A stretch of 64,000 bases of DNA from an uncultured Rhodospirillaceae bacterium (GCA_913030825.1 CAJWCU010000001.1:186001-250000), one strand, 5' to 3'. Shown: positions 11,461 through 20,569, counted from the stretch's first letter. Numbers and translations: made by a program. Notes: generated from the sequence alone by a model not told the origin.

Positions 11461-11491
11461 ATTTCGACAAAGCCCCCTGGGAACAACCCAG

Positions 11492-11520
11492 CGGCCCGGC
11501 GATAAATCGCCGGGCCGTTT
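11492..11520 (+). terminator. Intrinsic terminator of the small gene at 11260
   Basis: An 11-bp perfect stem, CGGCCCGGCGA and TCGCCGGGCCG with loop TAAA, followed by TTTGGGTTT. It separates the plus-strand small gene from the convergent htpG. Confidence 0.8.
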
Positions 11521-11543
11521 GGGTTTGATCGGGACGGGTCGCC

Positions 11544-13493
11544 TTAGGCCAGGCCCTGCGCCATCAGTTTCGACAGGCGCTTGGAAAACGCGCCGGCGTC
11601 CAACACCGGCTCGCCTTCCAGGATGCGCGCCTGGTCGAGCAGCAGGAAGGCCGCATCGTCCAGGGCCGGGTCACTGGCATCCTTGGCCTTGGCCAGGTCC
11701 GCCAGCTTGGCGATCAGCTTGTGGTCCGGGTTGATTTCCAGGATGCGCGGCGAGGTCTCGCGCCCGCCCAGTTGCTTGTGCTGTTTCAACAGGCGCTCCA
11801 GGTTCATGTCCAGATCGCCGTCGTCGGCGACCAGACAGACCGGGCTGTCGGTCAGGCGTTCCGACTTGCGCACGTCCTTGACCTTGTCGCCCAACGCCAC
11901 CTTGAAAGCGGCCAGCAGCATGTCCAGTTCCGGCGTCGTCTCGGCCTTGTCCTGGTCGGAGTCGTCGTCAGCCGCGTCGTCCTTGGTGCTGTCCGCGTCC
12001 TTCGCCTTGGCGATTTTGGACAGGTCGGCGCCGCCGCGGGTCGCCGACTTGAACGGCTTGCCGTCGAATTCGCCGACATGACCCAGCCAGAATTCGTCGA
12101 CCGGGTCGGTCATCAACAGGACCTCGACGCCCTTGGCCTTGAAGCCTTCCAACTGCGGGCTGGCAAGGGCCGCCTCCGGGTCCTCGCCCGAGATATAGAA
12201 GATGGTTTCCTGGCCGTCCTTCATCTCGGCGACGTAATCGGCGAGGCTGATCCAGCCGGGGCGGGTCGAGCTTCGGAAGCGGGCGAGTTCCAGAATGCGT
12301 TCGCGGTTCTCGCCGTCTTCATAAAGCCCTTCCTTCAGCACCGGGCCGAAGGTGTCCCAGAATTTCTCGTATTCCTCGGGCTTTTTCTCGGCCGATTTCT
12401 TCAATTCGCCGAACACCCGCTTGGTCAGGCCCTTGGAGATCTTCGCGACGACCGGATTGTGCTGCATCATTTCGCGGCTGACGTTCAGGGCCAGGTCTTC
12501 CGAGTCCACGACACCCTTCACGAACCGCAGGTAGGGCGGCAGCAGGCCTTCGCAATTGTCGGTGATGAACACCCGTTTGACGTAAAGCTTCACATGCCCT
12601 GTGCGGTCCGGGTGGAACAGGTCGAAAGGCCGCATGGACGGAATGAACAACAGGTTCGTGTAGCTGACGACGCCTTCGACCTTGTTGTGAATGGTCATCC
12701 AGGGATCGTCGAAGGCATGCGCCGTGTGATGATAGAACTCGGTGTATTGCTCGTCCGAGATGTCTTTCTTTTCCCGGGTCCAGATCGCCGACGCGGTGTT
12801 CAGTGTCTTGTCCTCGGCCTCCGCGCCGCCACCGGTCAGGACGATGGGAATGCCGATATGATCCGAATAGGTGCGCACGATGTGTTCGATGCGCTGCGTC
12901 TCCAGGTATTCCTTGTCGTCCTTCTTAAGGTGCAAGGTCACGTCGGTGCCGCGGCCCGCCCGTTCGGTGGGCTCGATGGTGAATTCGCCGCGCCCGTCGG
13001 ACGTCCATTTGAAGGCCGCGTCGGTCCCTGCCTTGCGGGTCACGACCTCGACCTTGTCCGCCACCATGAAGGCGGAATAGAAGCCGACGCCGAACTGGCC
13101 GATCAGGCTGCCGGCCTTGTCCTTGTCTTTCTTGTCGGCGTCCGACAATTCCTCGACGAAGTTCTGGGTGCCCGACCGGGCGATGGTGCCCAACAGGCTG
13201 GTCAGGTCGTCCTTGTCCATGCCCAAGCCGTTGTCCGAGACGGTCAGCGTCTTGGCCTTCTGGTCGATGGTCAGGGTCACGCGGAAACCGGGATCGCCGT
13301 CGATCAGCGCCGGTTCGGTCAGCGCGCGGTAGCGCAGCTTGTCGCAGGCGTCCGAGGCGTTTGAAATCAATTCGCGAAGGAAGATTTCCTTCTGGCTGTA
13401 CAGCGAATGGGCGACGATATCCAACAGCCTGCCGACTTCCGCCTGGAAGGCATGGGTTTCCGTCTTCGGGTTGGTTTTGGTGTCGGTGCTCAT
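11544..13493 (-). CDS. htpG: Molecular chaperone HtpG (Hsp90)
   Basis: A 649-residue Hsp90 family chaperone. The N-terminal GHKL ATPase motifs are present: ELISNASDACDKLRY (near residue 40), DNGLGMDKDDL and GQFGVGFYSAFMVADKV. The middle and C-terminal dimerisation domains follow at normal length. An acidic insert (about residues 495-515, many Asp and Lys) separates the middle and C-terminal domains. It is divergent from pcm across 134 bp. I do not see a convincing heat-shock promoter in that interval. Confidence 0.98.
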   Translation of the reverse strand: MSTDTKTNPKTETHAFQAEVGRLLDIVAHSLYSQKEIFLRELISNASDACDKLRYRALTEPALIDGDPGFRVTLTIDQKAKTLTVSDNGLGMDKDDLTSLLGTIARSGTQNFVEELSDADKKDKDKAGSLIGQFGVGFYSAFMVADKVEVVTRKAGTDAAFKWTSDGRGEFTIEPTERAGRGTDVTLHLKKDDKEYLETQRIEHIVRTYSDHIGIPIVLTGGGAEAEDKTLNTASAIWTREKKDISDEQYTEFYHHTAHAFDDPWMTIHNKVEGVVSYTNLLFIPSMRPFDLFHPDRTGHVKLYVKRVFITDNCEGLLPPYLRFVKGVVDSEDLALNVSREMMQHNPVVAKISKGLTKRVFGELKKSAEKKPEEYEKFWDTFGPVLKEGLYEDGENRERILELARFRSSTRPGWISLADYVAEMKDGQETIFYISGEDPEAALASPQLEGFKAKGVEVLLMTDPVDEFWLGHVGEFDGKPFKSATRGGADLSKIAKAKDADSTKDDAADDDSDQDKAETTPELDMLLAAFKVALGDKVKDVRKSERLTDSPVCLVADDGDLDMNLERLLKQHKQLGGRETSPRILEINPDHKLIAKLADLAKAKDASDPALDDAAFLLLDQARILEGEPVLDAGAFSKRLSKLMAQGLA

Positions 13494-13581
13494 GGCCTAT
13501 TTAACCCCCAATGGTTCGTCCTGGGCCGCCGATTTCGGCGCTTCTTGCTCTTGGCGGGGCAGATATGTGACGGTGAACGCC

Positions 13582-13611
13582 GCATTGCAAGCCCCTTTGG
13601 GGCCGCAATGC
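13582..13611 (+). other. Long hairpin in the pcm leader
   Basis: GCATTGC and GCAATGC enclose a second stem GCCCC/GGGGC with loop TTT, giving about 12 base pairs with small internal bulges. It ends 16 nt before the pcm start codon, so it could modulate pcm translation. There is no T tract, so it is not a terminator. Confidence 0.5.
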
Positions 13612-13627
13612 CGATGGGTGGGGGACC

Positions 13628-14332
13628 ATGGCCGAAGACGATCCTTATGCGGACAAGCGCCGCCGCCTGTTGGATGAGATCGAACAGGACGCCCGCGACA
13701 CGGCCTTCTGGACCGGGCGCAAGGCGTTCTCCGGGCGCACCATGGCGGCCATCGCCGCGGTGCCGCGCCACGAATTCGTCCAACCCGGGGACGAGGTCGT
13801 CGCCTATATCAACCGCCCGCAGCCGATCGGCCACGGCCAGACGATTTCCCAGCCCTTCATCGTCGCATTGATGACCGACCTTCTGGACCTGAACGGCACG
13901 GAAAAGGTCCTGGAGATCGGCACCGGCTGCGGCTATCAGGCGGCGGTCCTGTCCAGGGTTGCGGCCCGCGTTCATACGGTCGAGGTCGTGGAAGAGTTGG
14001 GCCGCGCCGCCGGAGACCGGTTCAAGCGGCTGGGTGTCGACAACGTATATGTCCGCATCGGCGACGGTTATGCGGGCTGGCCCGAGGAAGCGCCCTTCGA
14101 CGCGATCATCGTCACGGCGGCGCCCGCCCGAATCCCCGACGCCCTGATTCGCCAATTACGCCCCGGTGGGCGGATGATATTGCCCGTCGGGCGGGCCCAT
14201 GACCGCCAGACCCTGACCCGGGTGGTCAAGACAGCGGATGGCAGGGTCAGGACGGAACCCGTTCTGTCCGTTGCCTTTGTTCCCATGGTCTCCGCCCGCC
14301 CGAATGACAGGGAGAAGAAAGCGAACGATTGA
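13628..14332 (+). CDS. pcm: Protein-L-isoaspartate O-methyltransferase
   Basis: A 234-residue SAM-dependent methyltransferase that repairs isoaspartyl residues in aged proteins. Motif I is VLEIGTGCGYQAAVLS, the acidic ribose-binding strand is VHTVEVV, and the typical DAIIVTAAP and LRPGGRMILPVG segments follow. The family active-site stretch GQTISQP(F)IVALM is present. The stop overlaps the next gene's possible TTG start, so pcm and the helicase are probably one transcript. Confidence 0.95.
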   Translation: MAEDDPYADKRRRLLDEIEQDARDTAFWTGRKAFSGRTMAAIAAVPRHEFVQPGDEVVAYINRPQPIGHGQTISQPFIVALMTDLLDLNGTEKVLEIGTGCGYQAAVLSRVAARVHTVEVVEELGRAAGDRFKRLGVDNVYVRIGDGYAGWPEEAPFDAIIVTAAPARIPDALIRQLRPGGRMILPVGRAHDRQTLTRVVKTADGRVRTEPVLSVAFVPMVSARPNDREKKAND

Positions 14333-16974
14333 CGGCCTTGCGGCTTGCGTCGGGCGACACAGAAGGCCACATTCGAAGGGTCATGGAACTCGCGACCCGC
14401 GACCACAAAATCGTCGCCGTACTCGGCCCGACCAACACGGGCAAGACGCACTTGGCCATGGAACGGATGCTGGCCTATCCCTCCGGCATCATCGGGTTCC
14501 CCTTGCGCTTGCTGGCGCGTGAGAATTACGACCGGGCCGTCAAGAAAAAGGGCAAGAACCAGGTCGCCCTGATCACCGGCGAGGAAAAGATTCTGCCCGA
14601 AGGGGCGCGTTATTTCCTCTGCACGGTCGAAGCCATGCCGCTGGACCGGCCCGCAGACTTCCTGGCCATCGACGAAATCCAGATGTGCGCCGATCCGGAC
14701 CGGGGCCATATGTTCACCGAGCGCCTGTTGAGGGCGCGGGGCCGGTTCGAAACGATGTTTCTGGGCGCCGAGACGATCCGCCCGCTGATCGAACAATTGG
14801 TGCCCGAGGCCGAATTCACGACCCGCCCGCGGATGAGCGTGCTGCGTTATTCCGGGCAGAAGAAAGTCACCCGCTTGCCGCCGCGATCCGCCGTCGTCGC
14901 TTTTTCGGGGGCGCGGGTCTATGCGCTGGCCGAACTGGTACGGCGTCAGCGGGGCGGGGCCGCCGTGGTGCTGGGGGCGCTCAGCCCGCGCACCCGCAAC
15001 GCCCAGGTCGCCATGTATCAGGCCGGCGAGGTCGATTACCTGGTCGCCACGGACGCCATCGGCATGGGCCTGAACATGGATATCGACCATGTCGCCTTCG
15101 CCGGGATCTCCAAATTCGACGGCCGCCACCGGCGTCAGCTTACGCCAGCCGAACTGTCCCAGATCGCCGGGCGCGCCGGACGGGCGATGAACGACGGCAC
15201 TTTCGGGACGACGGCGGATCAACGGCCGCTCGACCCGGACCTGGCCGAAGCCATCGAAAGCCACAAGTTCGATCCTCTGACCAAGATCTATTGGCGCAAC
15301 GGCAATCTGGATTTCTCCTCGCTCCATGCCCTGAAACACACCCTGGCCAAACCGGCCCCGCGCCCGGGCCTGATCCGTGCCCGCGCGGCCGAGGACGAGC
15401 AGGCCCTGTCGCTGCTTCTGCGCGACGAGACGGTGCGCGACCGGGCCGAAACGCCGGAGACCGTGCGGCTGCTCTGGGAGGTCTGTCAGGTCCCCGATTT
15501 CCAGGGGGTGATGACCGATGCGCACGCGAACCTTCTGGCGACGATTTACAAGTATCTGACCGACACCGACGCGCGCCTTCCGGAAGACTGGATGGCCGCC
15601 CAGGTCAAACGTCTGGACCGCCTGGATGGCGATATCGATGCCCTGACCCAGCGGATCGCCCATATCCGCACCTGGACCTACGTGTCGTTCCACGGCGCCT
15701 GGCTGCCCGACGCCCTGCATTGGCAGGGCCGAACCCGGGCCATCGAGGATAAACTTTCCGATGTTCTCCACGAACGCCTGACCCAGCGCTTCGTCGACAA
15801 GTCGACGGCGCATCTGATGAAGAAATTGAAGGACACGCCGGACCTGATGGCCGCCGTGACCAATGCCGGCGACGTCGTGGTCGAAGGCCACCCGGTCGGC
15901 CACCTGAAGGCGTTCCGCTTCGAAGGGGCGGGTGCGGGGGCCGGACTGGACGCCGCCGGGCGGGCCATCGCCGCCGCCGCCGGACGGGCGTTGAAGGGGG
16001 AGTTCCGCCGCCGGGTAAAGGCGCTTGAACAGGCGCCGGAAAGCGCGATTTCCTTGGCCCCGCTGGACGGGACCGATGCCGGGGTGATGCTTTGGGACGG
16101 CCTGCCCGTCGGCCGCGTGGTCAAGGGCGATACCGTGTTGAAGCCCGCCGTGCGGGTCATTGCGTCCGACCTGTTGGACGCACAAGGCCGCGACCGCGTC
16201 GCCAAACGTCTGGAAGGCTGGATCGCGGCCCATATCCGGCATCTGTTCCGTGATTTGCTGGCGCTGGAAAACGCGCCGGTCACCGGGGCGGCCAAGGGGC
16301 TGGCGTTCCAGGTTCGCGAAGCCTTGGGGTCGTTACCCCGCGCCGCGGTCGAGGACCAATTGGATCTGATCGGCAAGGATGCGCGGCGCGATCTGCGGGC
16401 GGCGGGCATGCGGCTCGGCCGGGAAACGGTCTTCCTGCCCGCCATGGTGCGCCCGGCGCCCGCCGCCATGCGGGGCTTTCTCTGGTGCCTGACCGAGGGC
16501 CGCAAACCGGCCTATCCGCCGCCGCCGGGCCGCGTCTCCGTCCCCGCCGGGCGGCTGCCCGCCGACTATTGGGAGCAGGTCGGCTTTCGCCGTTTCGGCA
16601 AGTTGGCGCTGCGGGTCGATATGGTGGAACGGGTCGCGGCCAAGGCTTGGTCGCTGGCCAAGGCGGGCGACAAATCTGGTTTTGCGATCGGCCCGGACCT
16701 GCTGTCGCTGGCCGGTTGCACGGTCAAGGAAGTGGAAGGCGTTCTCAAGGGGCTGGGATTCCGCGCCAAACCGGACGGCGAGGGCGTTCTGCGGTTCCGC
16801 CCGGGCGGCCCGGCCAAGCGGCCCGATGCATTCTCTGGTGCGGGTGGCAAAACAGCGAAGCCCGGAAACACGGGCCGGCGCGCCAAGGGCGATGCCCGGC
16901 GCAAGCCTGCGCCCGAGGTGAAAATCGATCCGCATTCGCCCTTTGCCAAGCTGAAGGACCTGGTGCTGTCGTGA
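14329..16974 (+). CDS. Suv3-like RNA helicase
   Basis: A DEAD/DExH-type helicase of 881 residues if the TTG at 14329 is used (TTGA overlap with the pcm stop), or 863 from the ATG at 14383. Motif I is GPTNTGKTHLAM, motif II is AIDEIQM, and motif VI is LSQIAGRAGR. This DEIQ-type core matches the SUV3 group, the helicase of the mitochondrial RNA degradosome, which is widespread in alphaproteobacteria. The C-terminal half carries the helical Suv3-type extension and a basic Lys/Arg-rich tail (KTAKPGNTGRRAKGDARRK) likely to bind RNA. The start is unsettled: neither candidate has a well-spaced ribosome site. Confidence 0.88.
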   Translation: MTALRLASGDTEGHIRRVMELATRDHKIVAVLGPTNTGKTHLAMERMLAYPSGIIGFPLRLLARENYDRAVKKKGKNQVALITGEEKILPEGARYFLCTVEAMPLDRPADFLAIDEIQMCADPDRGHMFTERLLRARGRFETMFLGAETIRPLIEQLVPEAEFTTRPRMSVLRYSGQKKVTRLPPRSAVVAFSGARVYALAELVRRQRGGAAVVLGALSPRTRNAQVAMYQAGEVDYLVATDAIGMGLNMDIDHVAFAGISKFDGRHRRQLTPAELSQIAGRAGRAMNDGTFGTTADQRPLDPDLAEAIESHKFDPLTKIYWRNGNLDFSSLHALKHTLAKPAPRPGLIRARAAEDEQALSLLLRDETVRDRAETPETVRLLWEVCQVPDFQGVMTDAHANLLATIYKYLTDTDARLPEDWMAAQVKRLDRLDGDIDALTQRIAHIRTWTYVSFHGAWLPDALHWQGRTRAIEDKLSDVLHERLTQRFVDKSTAHLMKKLKDTPDLMAAVTNAGDVVVEGHPVGHLKAFRFEGAGAGAGLDAAGRAIAAAAGRALKGEFRRRVKALEQAPESAISLAPLDGTDAGVMLWDGLPVGRVVKGDTVLKPAVRVIASDLLDAQGRDRVAKRLEGWIAAHIRHLFRDLLALENAPVTGAAKGLAFQVREALGSLPRAAVEDQLDLIGKDARRDLRAAGMRLGRETVFLPAMVRPAPAAMRGFLWCLTEGRKPAYPPPPGRVSVPAGRLPADYWEQVGFRRFGKLALRVDMVERVAAKAWSLAKAGDKSGFAIGPDLLSLAGCTVKEVEGVLKGLGFRAKPDGEGVLRFRPGGPAKRPDAFSGAGGKTAKPGNTGRRAKGDARRKPAPEVKIDPHSPFAKLKDLVLS

Positions 16975-16987
16975 TCGGGACGGGACG

Positions 16988-17395
16988 ATGAGCGACCCCG
17001 CCGGCACTCTGCGCCTGGACAAATGGCTGTGGTTCGCGCGGTTCTTCAAGACCCGCTCGCTCGCCACCAAATATGTCCAGGGCGGCAAAATGCGGGTGAA
17101 TACGGTCAACGTCGCCAAGCCCCACTATTCGTTGCGCGTCGGCGACGTGCTGACCTTTCCCATGCGCACGGGCATCAAGGTGGTGAAGGTTCTGGATCTG
17201 GGATCGCGGCGTGGACCGGCGCCGGAGGCGCAGGCGCTTTACGAAGACATGTCGCCGCCGCCGCCGAAGCGGACGGACGGGGAAAAAGAAAACGGTCCAT
17301 CCCCCGCCGTCGGCCCGGTGGCCGCCCGCGAAAGAGGTGCGGGTCGGCCGACCAAGCGCGAACGGCGGGAAACGGACCGTTTGCGGGGCGCTTAA
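16988..17395 (+). CDS. S4-domain RNA-binding protein, Hsp15/HslR type
   Basis: A 135-residue protein. The S4 domain is at the N-terminus (LRLDKWLWFARFFKTRSLA through VGDVLTF), matching Hsp15, which binds stalled 50S subunits carrying nascent chains. The tail is rich in Pro, Lys and Arg. It starts 13 bp after the helicase stop, so pcm, helicase and this gene look like one operon concerned with protein and RNA quality control. Confidence 0.88.
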   Translation: MSDPAGTLRLDKWLWFARFFKTRSLATKYVQGGKMRVNTVNVAKPHYSLRVGDVLTFPMRTGIKVVKVLDLGSRRGPAPEAQALYEDMSPPPPKRTDGEKENGPSPAVGPVAARERGAGRPTKRERRETDRLRGA

Positions 17396-17426
17396 TTCAG
17401 GCGCCTCAGGGTGGGGGGCGGTACCC

Positions 17427-17978
17427 TTAGGCGGCCTCGCGGCCCGTCAACTGAACCACCGGGAAATCGACATCCGTTTTCGCGACGTTGTTCAGGTAGT
17501 TGGTGAAGGTATTGAGCGCGACCTGCGCCACCGCTTCCGTGATATCGCCGTCGTCCAGACCGCCCGCACGGGCGGCCGCGATATCGGCGTCGGAAACATG
17601 ACCGCGGTTTTCGGCGACACGGCGGACCAGGGTCAGGATCGCCTGGGTCCGGGCGTCATTCGATTCACCGCGCAGGTTGCGGACGGATTCGGCGTCGTCG
17701 ACCTTCAGGTTCTTGGAAATGAAGGTATGGGCCGAAGCACAGTATTCACAGCCATTGACCCCGGCGACGGCCAGCGCGATGGCTTCACGTTCCTTCGGGC
17801 TGAAGGCGCCGCCGGCCAGCGCGCCGGAGAACTGCAGATAGCCCTCGAGGGCGGCCGGGCGGTTGGCCATGACCTGGGTCAGGTTGATGGCGGCGCCGAG
17901 TTTGCTTTTGACGATATCGAGAAGGTCCTTGGCCTTGCCTTCGGCCTGGTCGGGATTGACTTGATTCAAACGGGACAT
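17427..17978 (-). CDS. Carboxymuconolactone decarboxylase / AhpD-like peroxidase family protein
   Basis: A 183-residue protein with the family's redox motif, CEYCASAH (Cys77, Cys80, His84). Proteins of this fold reduce peroxides or act on lactones; with the CxxC-x3-H motif a peroxidase role is more likely. The start at 17978 has AAGGAGCCC just upstream; a longer frame to 18137 would run across the operator sites and is rejected. It is divergent from a TetR regulator and two operator copies lie between them, so it is very probably that regulator's target. Confidence 0.88.
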   Translation of the reverse strand: MSRLNQVNPDQAEGKAKDLLDIVKSKLGAAINLTQVMANRPAALEGYLQFSGALAGGAFSPKEREAIALAVAGVNGCEYCASAHTFISKNLKVDDAESVRNLRGESNDARTQAILTLVRRVAENRGHVSDADIAAARAGGLDDGDITEAVAQVALNTFTNYLNNVAKTDVDFPVVQLTGREAA

Positions 17979-18041
17979 GATGGGCTCCTTTCGGGGATCT
18001 GTGAGGTCGGCGCTCGATCTCTCGGCCGCGCCGTTATCTAT

Positions 18042-18061
18042 GTTACGGACCAGTCGGTAAC
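18042..18061. promoter_or_regulatory. TetR-type operator, copy 1
   Basis: GTTACGGACCAGTCGGTAAC is a 20-bp imperfect palindrome whose core follows ACxGACxxGTCxGT. The same 14-bp core, with one change, recurs 73 bp away beside the TetR gene. It lies 64 bp upstream of the peroxidase-family gene's start, where a repressor would block its transcription. Confidence 0.8.
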
Positions 18062-18114
18062 AAACTGGCCCCGGAAAAAGCCGCTTGAAGCGGCTGGTGG
18101 CGAGGGTTATATGT

Positions 18115-18134
18115 GTTACGGACCAGTCAGTCAA
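18115..18134. promoter_or_regulatory. TetR-type operator, copy 2
   Basis: GTTACGGACCAGTCAGTCAA repeats the first operator with one change in the core (ACGGACCAGTCAGT against ACGGACCAGTCGGT). It sits 27 bp before the tetR start codon, consistent with autorepression. The 73-bp centre-to-centre distance is about seven helical turns. Confidence 0.8.
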
Positions 18135-18160
18135 CAATTATTTTCTCATAGAGGATTTCC

Positions 18161-18754
18161 ATGGCACGGCCCCGCGCATTCGACCCGGATACCGCCCTTC
18201 AGGACGTCATGAACGTGTTCTGGAAGAAAGGCTACGAAGGGGCCTCGCTGCAAGATATCGAGGCCGCGACGGGTCTCAACAAACAGAGCCTCTACCGTGC
18301 CTTCGGCGACAAACGGGCGATGTATCTGGCGGCCTTGGACATTTACGAGAAGAACATCATCGCCGAGCGCATCGCGCCTTTGGTCAATACCGGCGACAGT
18401 GCCTATGACCGGTTCGATACCCTGTTCACGAATGCCATCACCGCGCGAACCGTGAATGGCGACCGTCGCGGCTGTTTTTTGTGCAACGCCAGTGTCGATC
18501 AGGCGGCGCTCGATGCCGGGACCGGCCAGAAGGTTCAGGCCATGATGGGGCGTATTGTCACCCTTTTCGACGGCGCCTTGGCCGCGACCCCGCCTTTCGA
18601 CCGCGATGCGGATGCCCGCCGCGCCCAGGCGCAGGCGCTGCTCGCGGCGTTTCTCGGCTTGCGGGTTTTGGTCAAGGCGGGGATCGAGGAAAGTGCCCTG
18701 ATCGAGGCCAAGGATGCGGCCCTGGCGCCGTTGCGCCTGGTGGCGGCGGCTTGA
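18161..18754 (+). CDS. TetR/AcrR family transcriptional regulator
   Basis: A 197-residue regulator. The N-terminal helix-turn-helix is typical of TetR: ASLQDIEAATGLNKQSLYRAF near residues 28-48, preceded by DVMNVFWKKGYE. The C-terminal half would bind the inducer and contains a single notable segment, RRGCFLCNASVDQAALD, with two cysteines that could sense oxidants or electrophiles. It is divergent from the peroxidase-family gene, and twin operators lie between them. The inducer is not predictable. Confidence 0.92.
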   Translation: MARPRAFDPDTALQDVMNVFWKKGYEGASLQDIEAATGLNKQSLYRAFGDKRAMYLAALDIYEKNIIAERIAPLVNTGDSAYDRFDTLFTNAITARTVNGDRRGCFLCNASVDQAALDAGTGQKVQAMMGRIVTLFDGALAATPPFDRDADARRAQAQALLAAFLGLRVLVKAGIEESALIEAKDAALAPLRLVAAA

Positions 18755-18755
18755 C

Positions 18756-19379
18756 TCAGGCCATCCCGGCGCGTTTGCGGAAAATCACAGACAGATTGTT
18801 GGCGGGCATCTGCACCGTTTCGACCAGATGCAGGCCGCGCATCCGGGCCTCCATGGCCACATCGTCCAAATTTCGCACACCCCAGGACGAATCTTCCGCG
18901 CGCAGGTTCGCATCGAACCGGGCGTTGCTTTCCGCCGTATGACGGCCGCCGATGGCGAAGGGGCCGTAGAGATAGAGCAGGCCGTTCTCGGGCAGAATCC
19001 CTGCTGCGCCGTCCAGCAGGCCCAAGCAGGCAGCCCAGGGTGCGATATGAATCATGTTGGATGAAATCACCGCGTCGGCTTGTGTGATCGGCCAGGGCTG
19101 CTCCGTCACGTCCAGGGCAATGGCCGGCGAAAGGTCCAGGCCCTCATGTGCGGCCCAGGCATCGGCCGAGGCACGGTAGCGGGGCTCCATGTCGGATGGC
19201 TGCCAGTCCAGGTGCGGCATGGCCCGCGCGAAGCCCACGATATGTTGGCCTGATCCCGAGCCGATCTCCAGCACCCGTCCGGCGGGCGGCAGCACACGGC
19301 TGAGAACCTCGGCGATGGCGTCGCGATTGCGGCGCGTTGCGGGAAAGTCCAGGCGCAGGTCGGGGGTGTCGTTGGGCAT
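18756..19379 (-). CDS. DUF938 family SAM-dependent methyltransferase
   Basis: A 207-residue protein of the DUF938 family. The SAM-binding motif is RVLEIGSGSGQHIVGFA, followed by the conserved LDWQPSDMEP and SSNMIHIAPW segments. The ATG at 19379 has AAAGGA seven bases upstream, better than the ATG at 19415. The substrate is unknown for the family. It converges on tetR with a single base between the stop codons. Confidence 0.9.
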   Translation of the reverse strand: MPNDTPDLRLDFPATRRNRDAIAEVLSRVLPPAGRVLEIGSGSGQHIVGFARAMPHLDWQPSDMEPRYRASADAWAAHEGLDLSPAIALDVTEQPWPITQADAVISSNMIHIAPWAACLGLLDGAAGILPENGLLYLYGPFAIGGRHTAESNARFDANLRAEDSSWGVRNLDDVAMEARMRGLHLVETVQMPANNLSVIFRKRAGMA

Positions 19380-19523
19380 GCACGGTCCTTTACGGGCTGG
19401 GTCGGCGTGAGGCAAGAAAAACCCGGCGTTCAGAGGCTGGGTGGCGGATCATGAATGGCACGGCGGTAAACCCGTATTTTAGCTGTGGTTGAGGCATCGT
19501 CCCGCACATGCTAACTGACTTGC

Positions 19524-20006
19524 ATGCTAGCTAAACTCAAATCCTGGGCGGAGCGGGTCTCTTCGGCCCCTGAAATCGCCGATGCACCCGCCGCCGACGC
19601 CGCCGAACTGGCCGCCGCGACGGCATTGTTGTTGGCCGAAGCGGCTTCTCTCGATGGTGATTTCGATGCCGACGAAGCTGCCGCCATCGAACGTTTGTTG
19701 ACCGGTGAGTTCGATATCGACGCGGCGGAAGCGGCGGCCCTGGTTGCCGACGCCCGCGAACGCACCGACGCGACGGTCGAGCTTTACAGCGTGACGCGCA
19801 CGATCAAGGACCGCATGCCGCCCGAAGACCGCGTTCGGATTCTCGAGATGATTTGGTCCGTCGCCTATGCCGATGGCGAGGTTCACGACTTCGAATCGAA
19901 CCTGGCCCGCCGGGTCGCAGGGCTCTTGCACGTGACCGACCGTGACGCCGGAGCCGCTCGCAAACGCGCGATTGCCCGCTTGGAACAAGACGGGGTAGCG
20001 CATTGA
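19524..20006 (+). CDS. TerB-like domain protein
   Basis: A 160-residue all-helical acidic protein of the TerB / DjlA-N type. The family's metal-binding acidic motifs are visible twice: LDGDFDADEAAAIERLL and AYADGEVHDFE. The first 30 residues are an Ala/Pro-rich lead. The domain occurs in tellurite-resistance and stress proteins, but the cellular job of stand-alone copies like this is unknown. It is a single gene, about 118 bp before fdxA on the same strand. Confidence 0.85.
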   Translation: MLAKLKSWAERVSSAPEIADAPAADAAELAAATALLLAEAASLDGDFDADEAAAIERLLTGEFDIDAAEAAALVADARERTDATVELYSVTRTIKDRMPPEDRVRILEMIWSVAYADGEVHDFESNLARRVAGLLHVTDRDAGAARKRAIARLEQDGVAH

Positions 20007-20123
20007 TAAGACCCGCGATACCGCGTAATTAGGATGCCCTGAACAGGTTTCGCAAACTTATTGCTTGTTTCCCAATGGCCGCTTTTTGACTTTATCGATC
20101 TCATCGACCTTACGGAGCCCGTA

Positions 20124-20459
20124 ATGACCTACATCGTCACCGAGAACTGCGTTAAATGTAAATTCCAAGACTGCGTCGAAGTCTGCCCCGTGGATTGCTT
20201 CTACGAAGGCGAGAACTTCCTGGTCATCCATCCTGACGAATGCATCGACTGCGGCGTCTGCGAGCCCGAATGCCCGGCCGAAGCGATCGTTCCCGACACC
20301 GAGCCGGGGGTCGAGGATTGGTTGGAAATCAACACCAAGTTCGCTGCCCAATGGCCGAATATCACGACGAAAGGCGAAAGCCCGCCCGACGCCGAGGAAT
20401 GGAACGGCAAGGAAGGCAAGAAAGAGCTGTTGAGCTCCAATCCGGGCGCCGGCAACTGA
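20124..20459 (+). CDS. fdxA: 7Fe-8S ferredoxin FdxA
   Basis: A 111-residue ferredoxin closely patterned on Azotobacter ferredoxin [18 protein letters not shown] supplies the first cysteine cluster and [11 protein letters not shown] the second, the pattern that binds one [3Fe-4S] and one [4Fe-4S] centre. The C-terminal [19 protein letters not shown] segment is also conserved in the family. The ATG at 20124 follows ACGGAG. It is an electron carrier of the cytoplasm; its partners are not shown by the context. Confidence 0.96.
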   Translation: MTYIVTENCVKCKFQDCVEVCPVDCFYEGENFLVIHPDECIDCGVCEPECPAEAIVPDTEPGVEDWLEINTKFAAQWPNITTKGESPPDAEEWNGKEGKKELLSSNPGAGN

Positions 20460-20528
20460 CCCTGCGCCCCGCTTTCACGATGCGGGGCGTTTCCACGCCT
20501 TTTCGAATCGAGACATCGCGAGAACCCT

Positions 20529-20565
20529 GAAATCCCCGGAAACCCTGGGGGTTTTGGGGTTTTTG
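20529..20565 (+). terminator. Probable terminator after fdxA
   Basis: CCCCGGAAACC pairs with GGTTTTGGGG (one bulged base) and is followed by TTTTT. A smaller GC hairpin, CGCCCCGC/GCGGGGCG at 20465-20489, precedes it. Together they should end the fdxA transcript. Confidence 0.7.
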
Positions 20566-20569
20566 TGCA

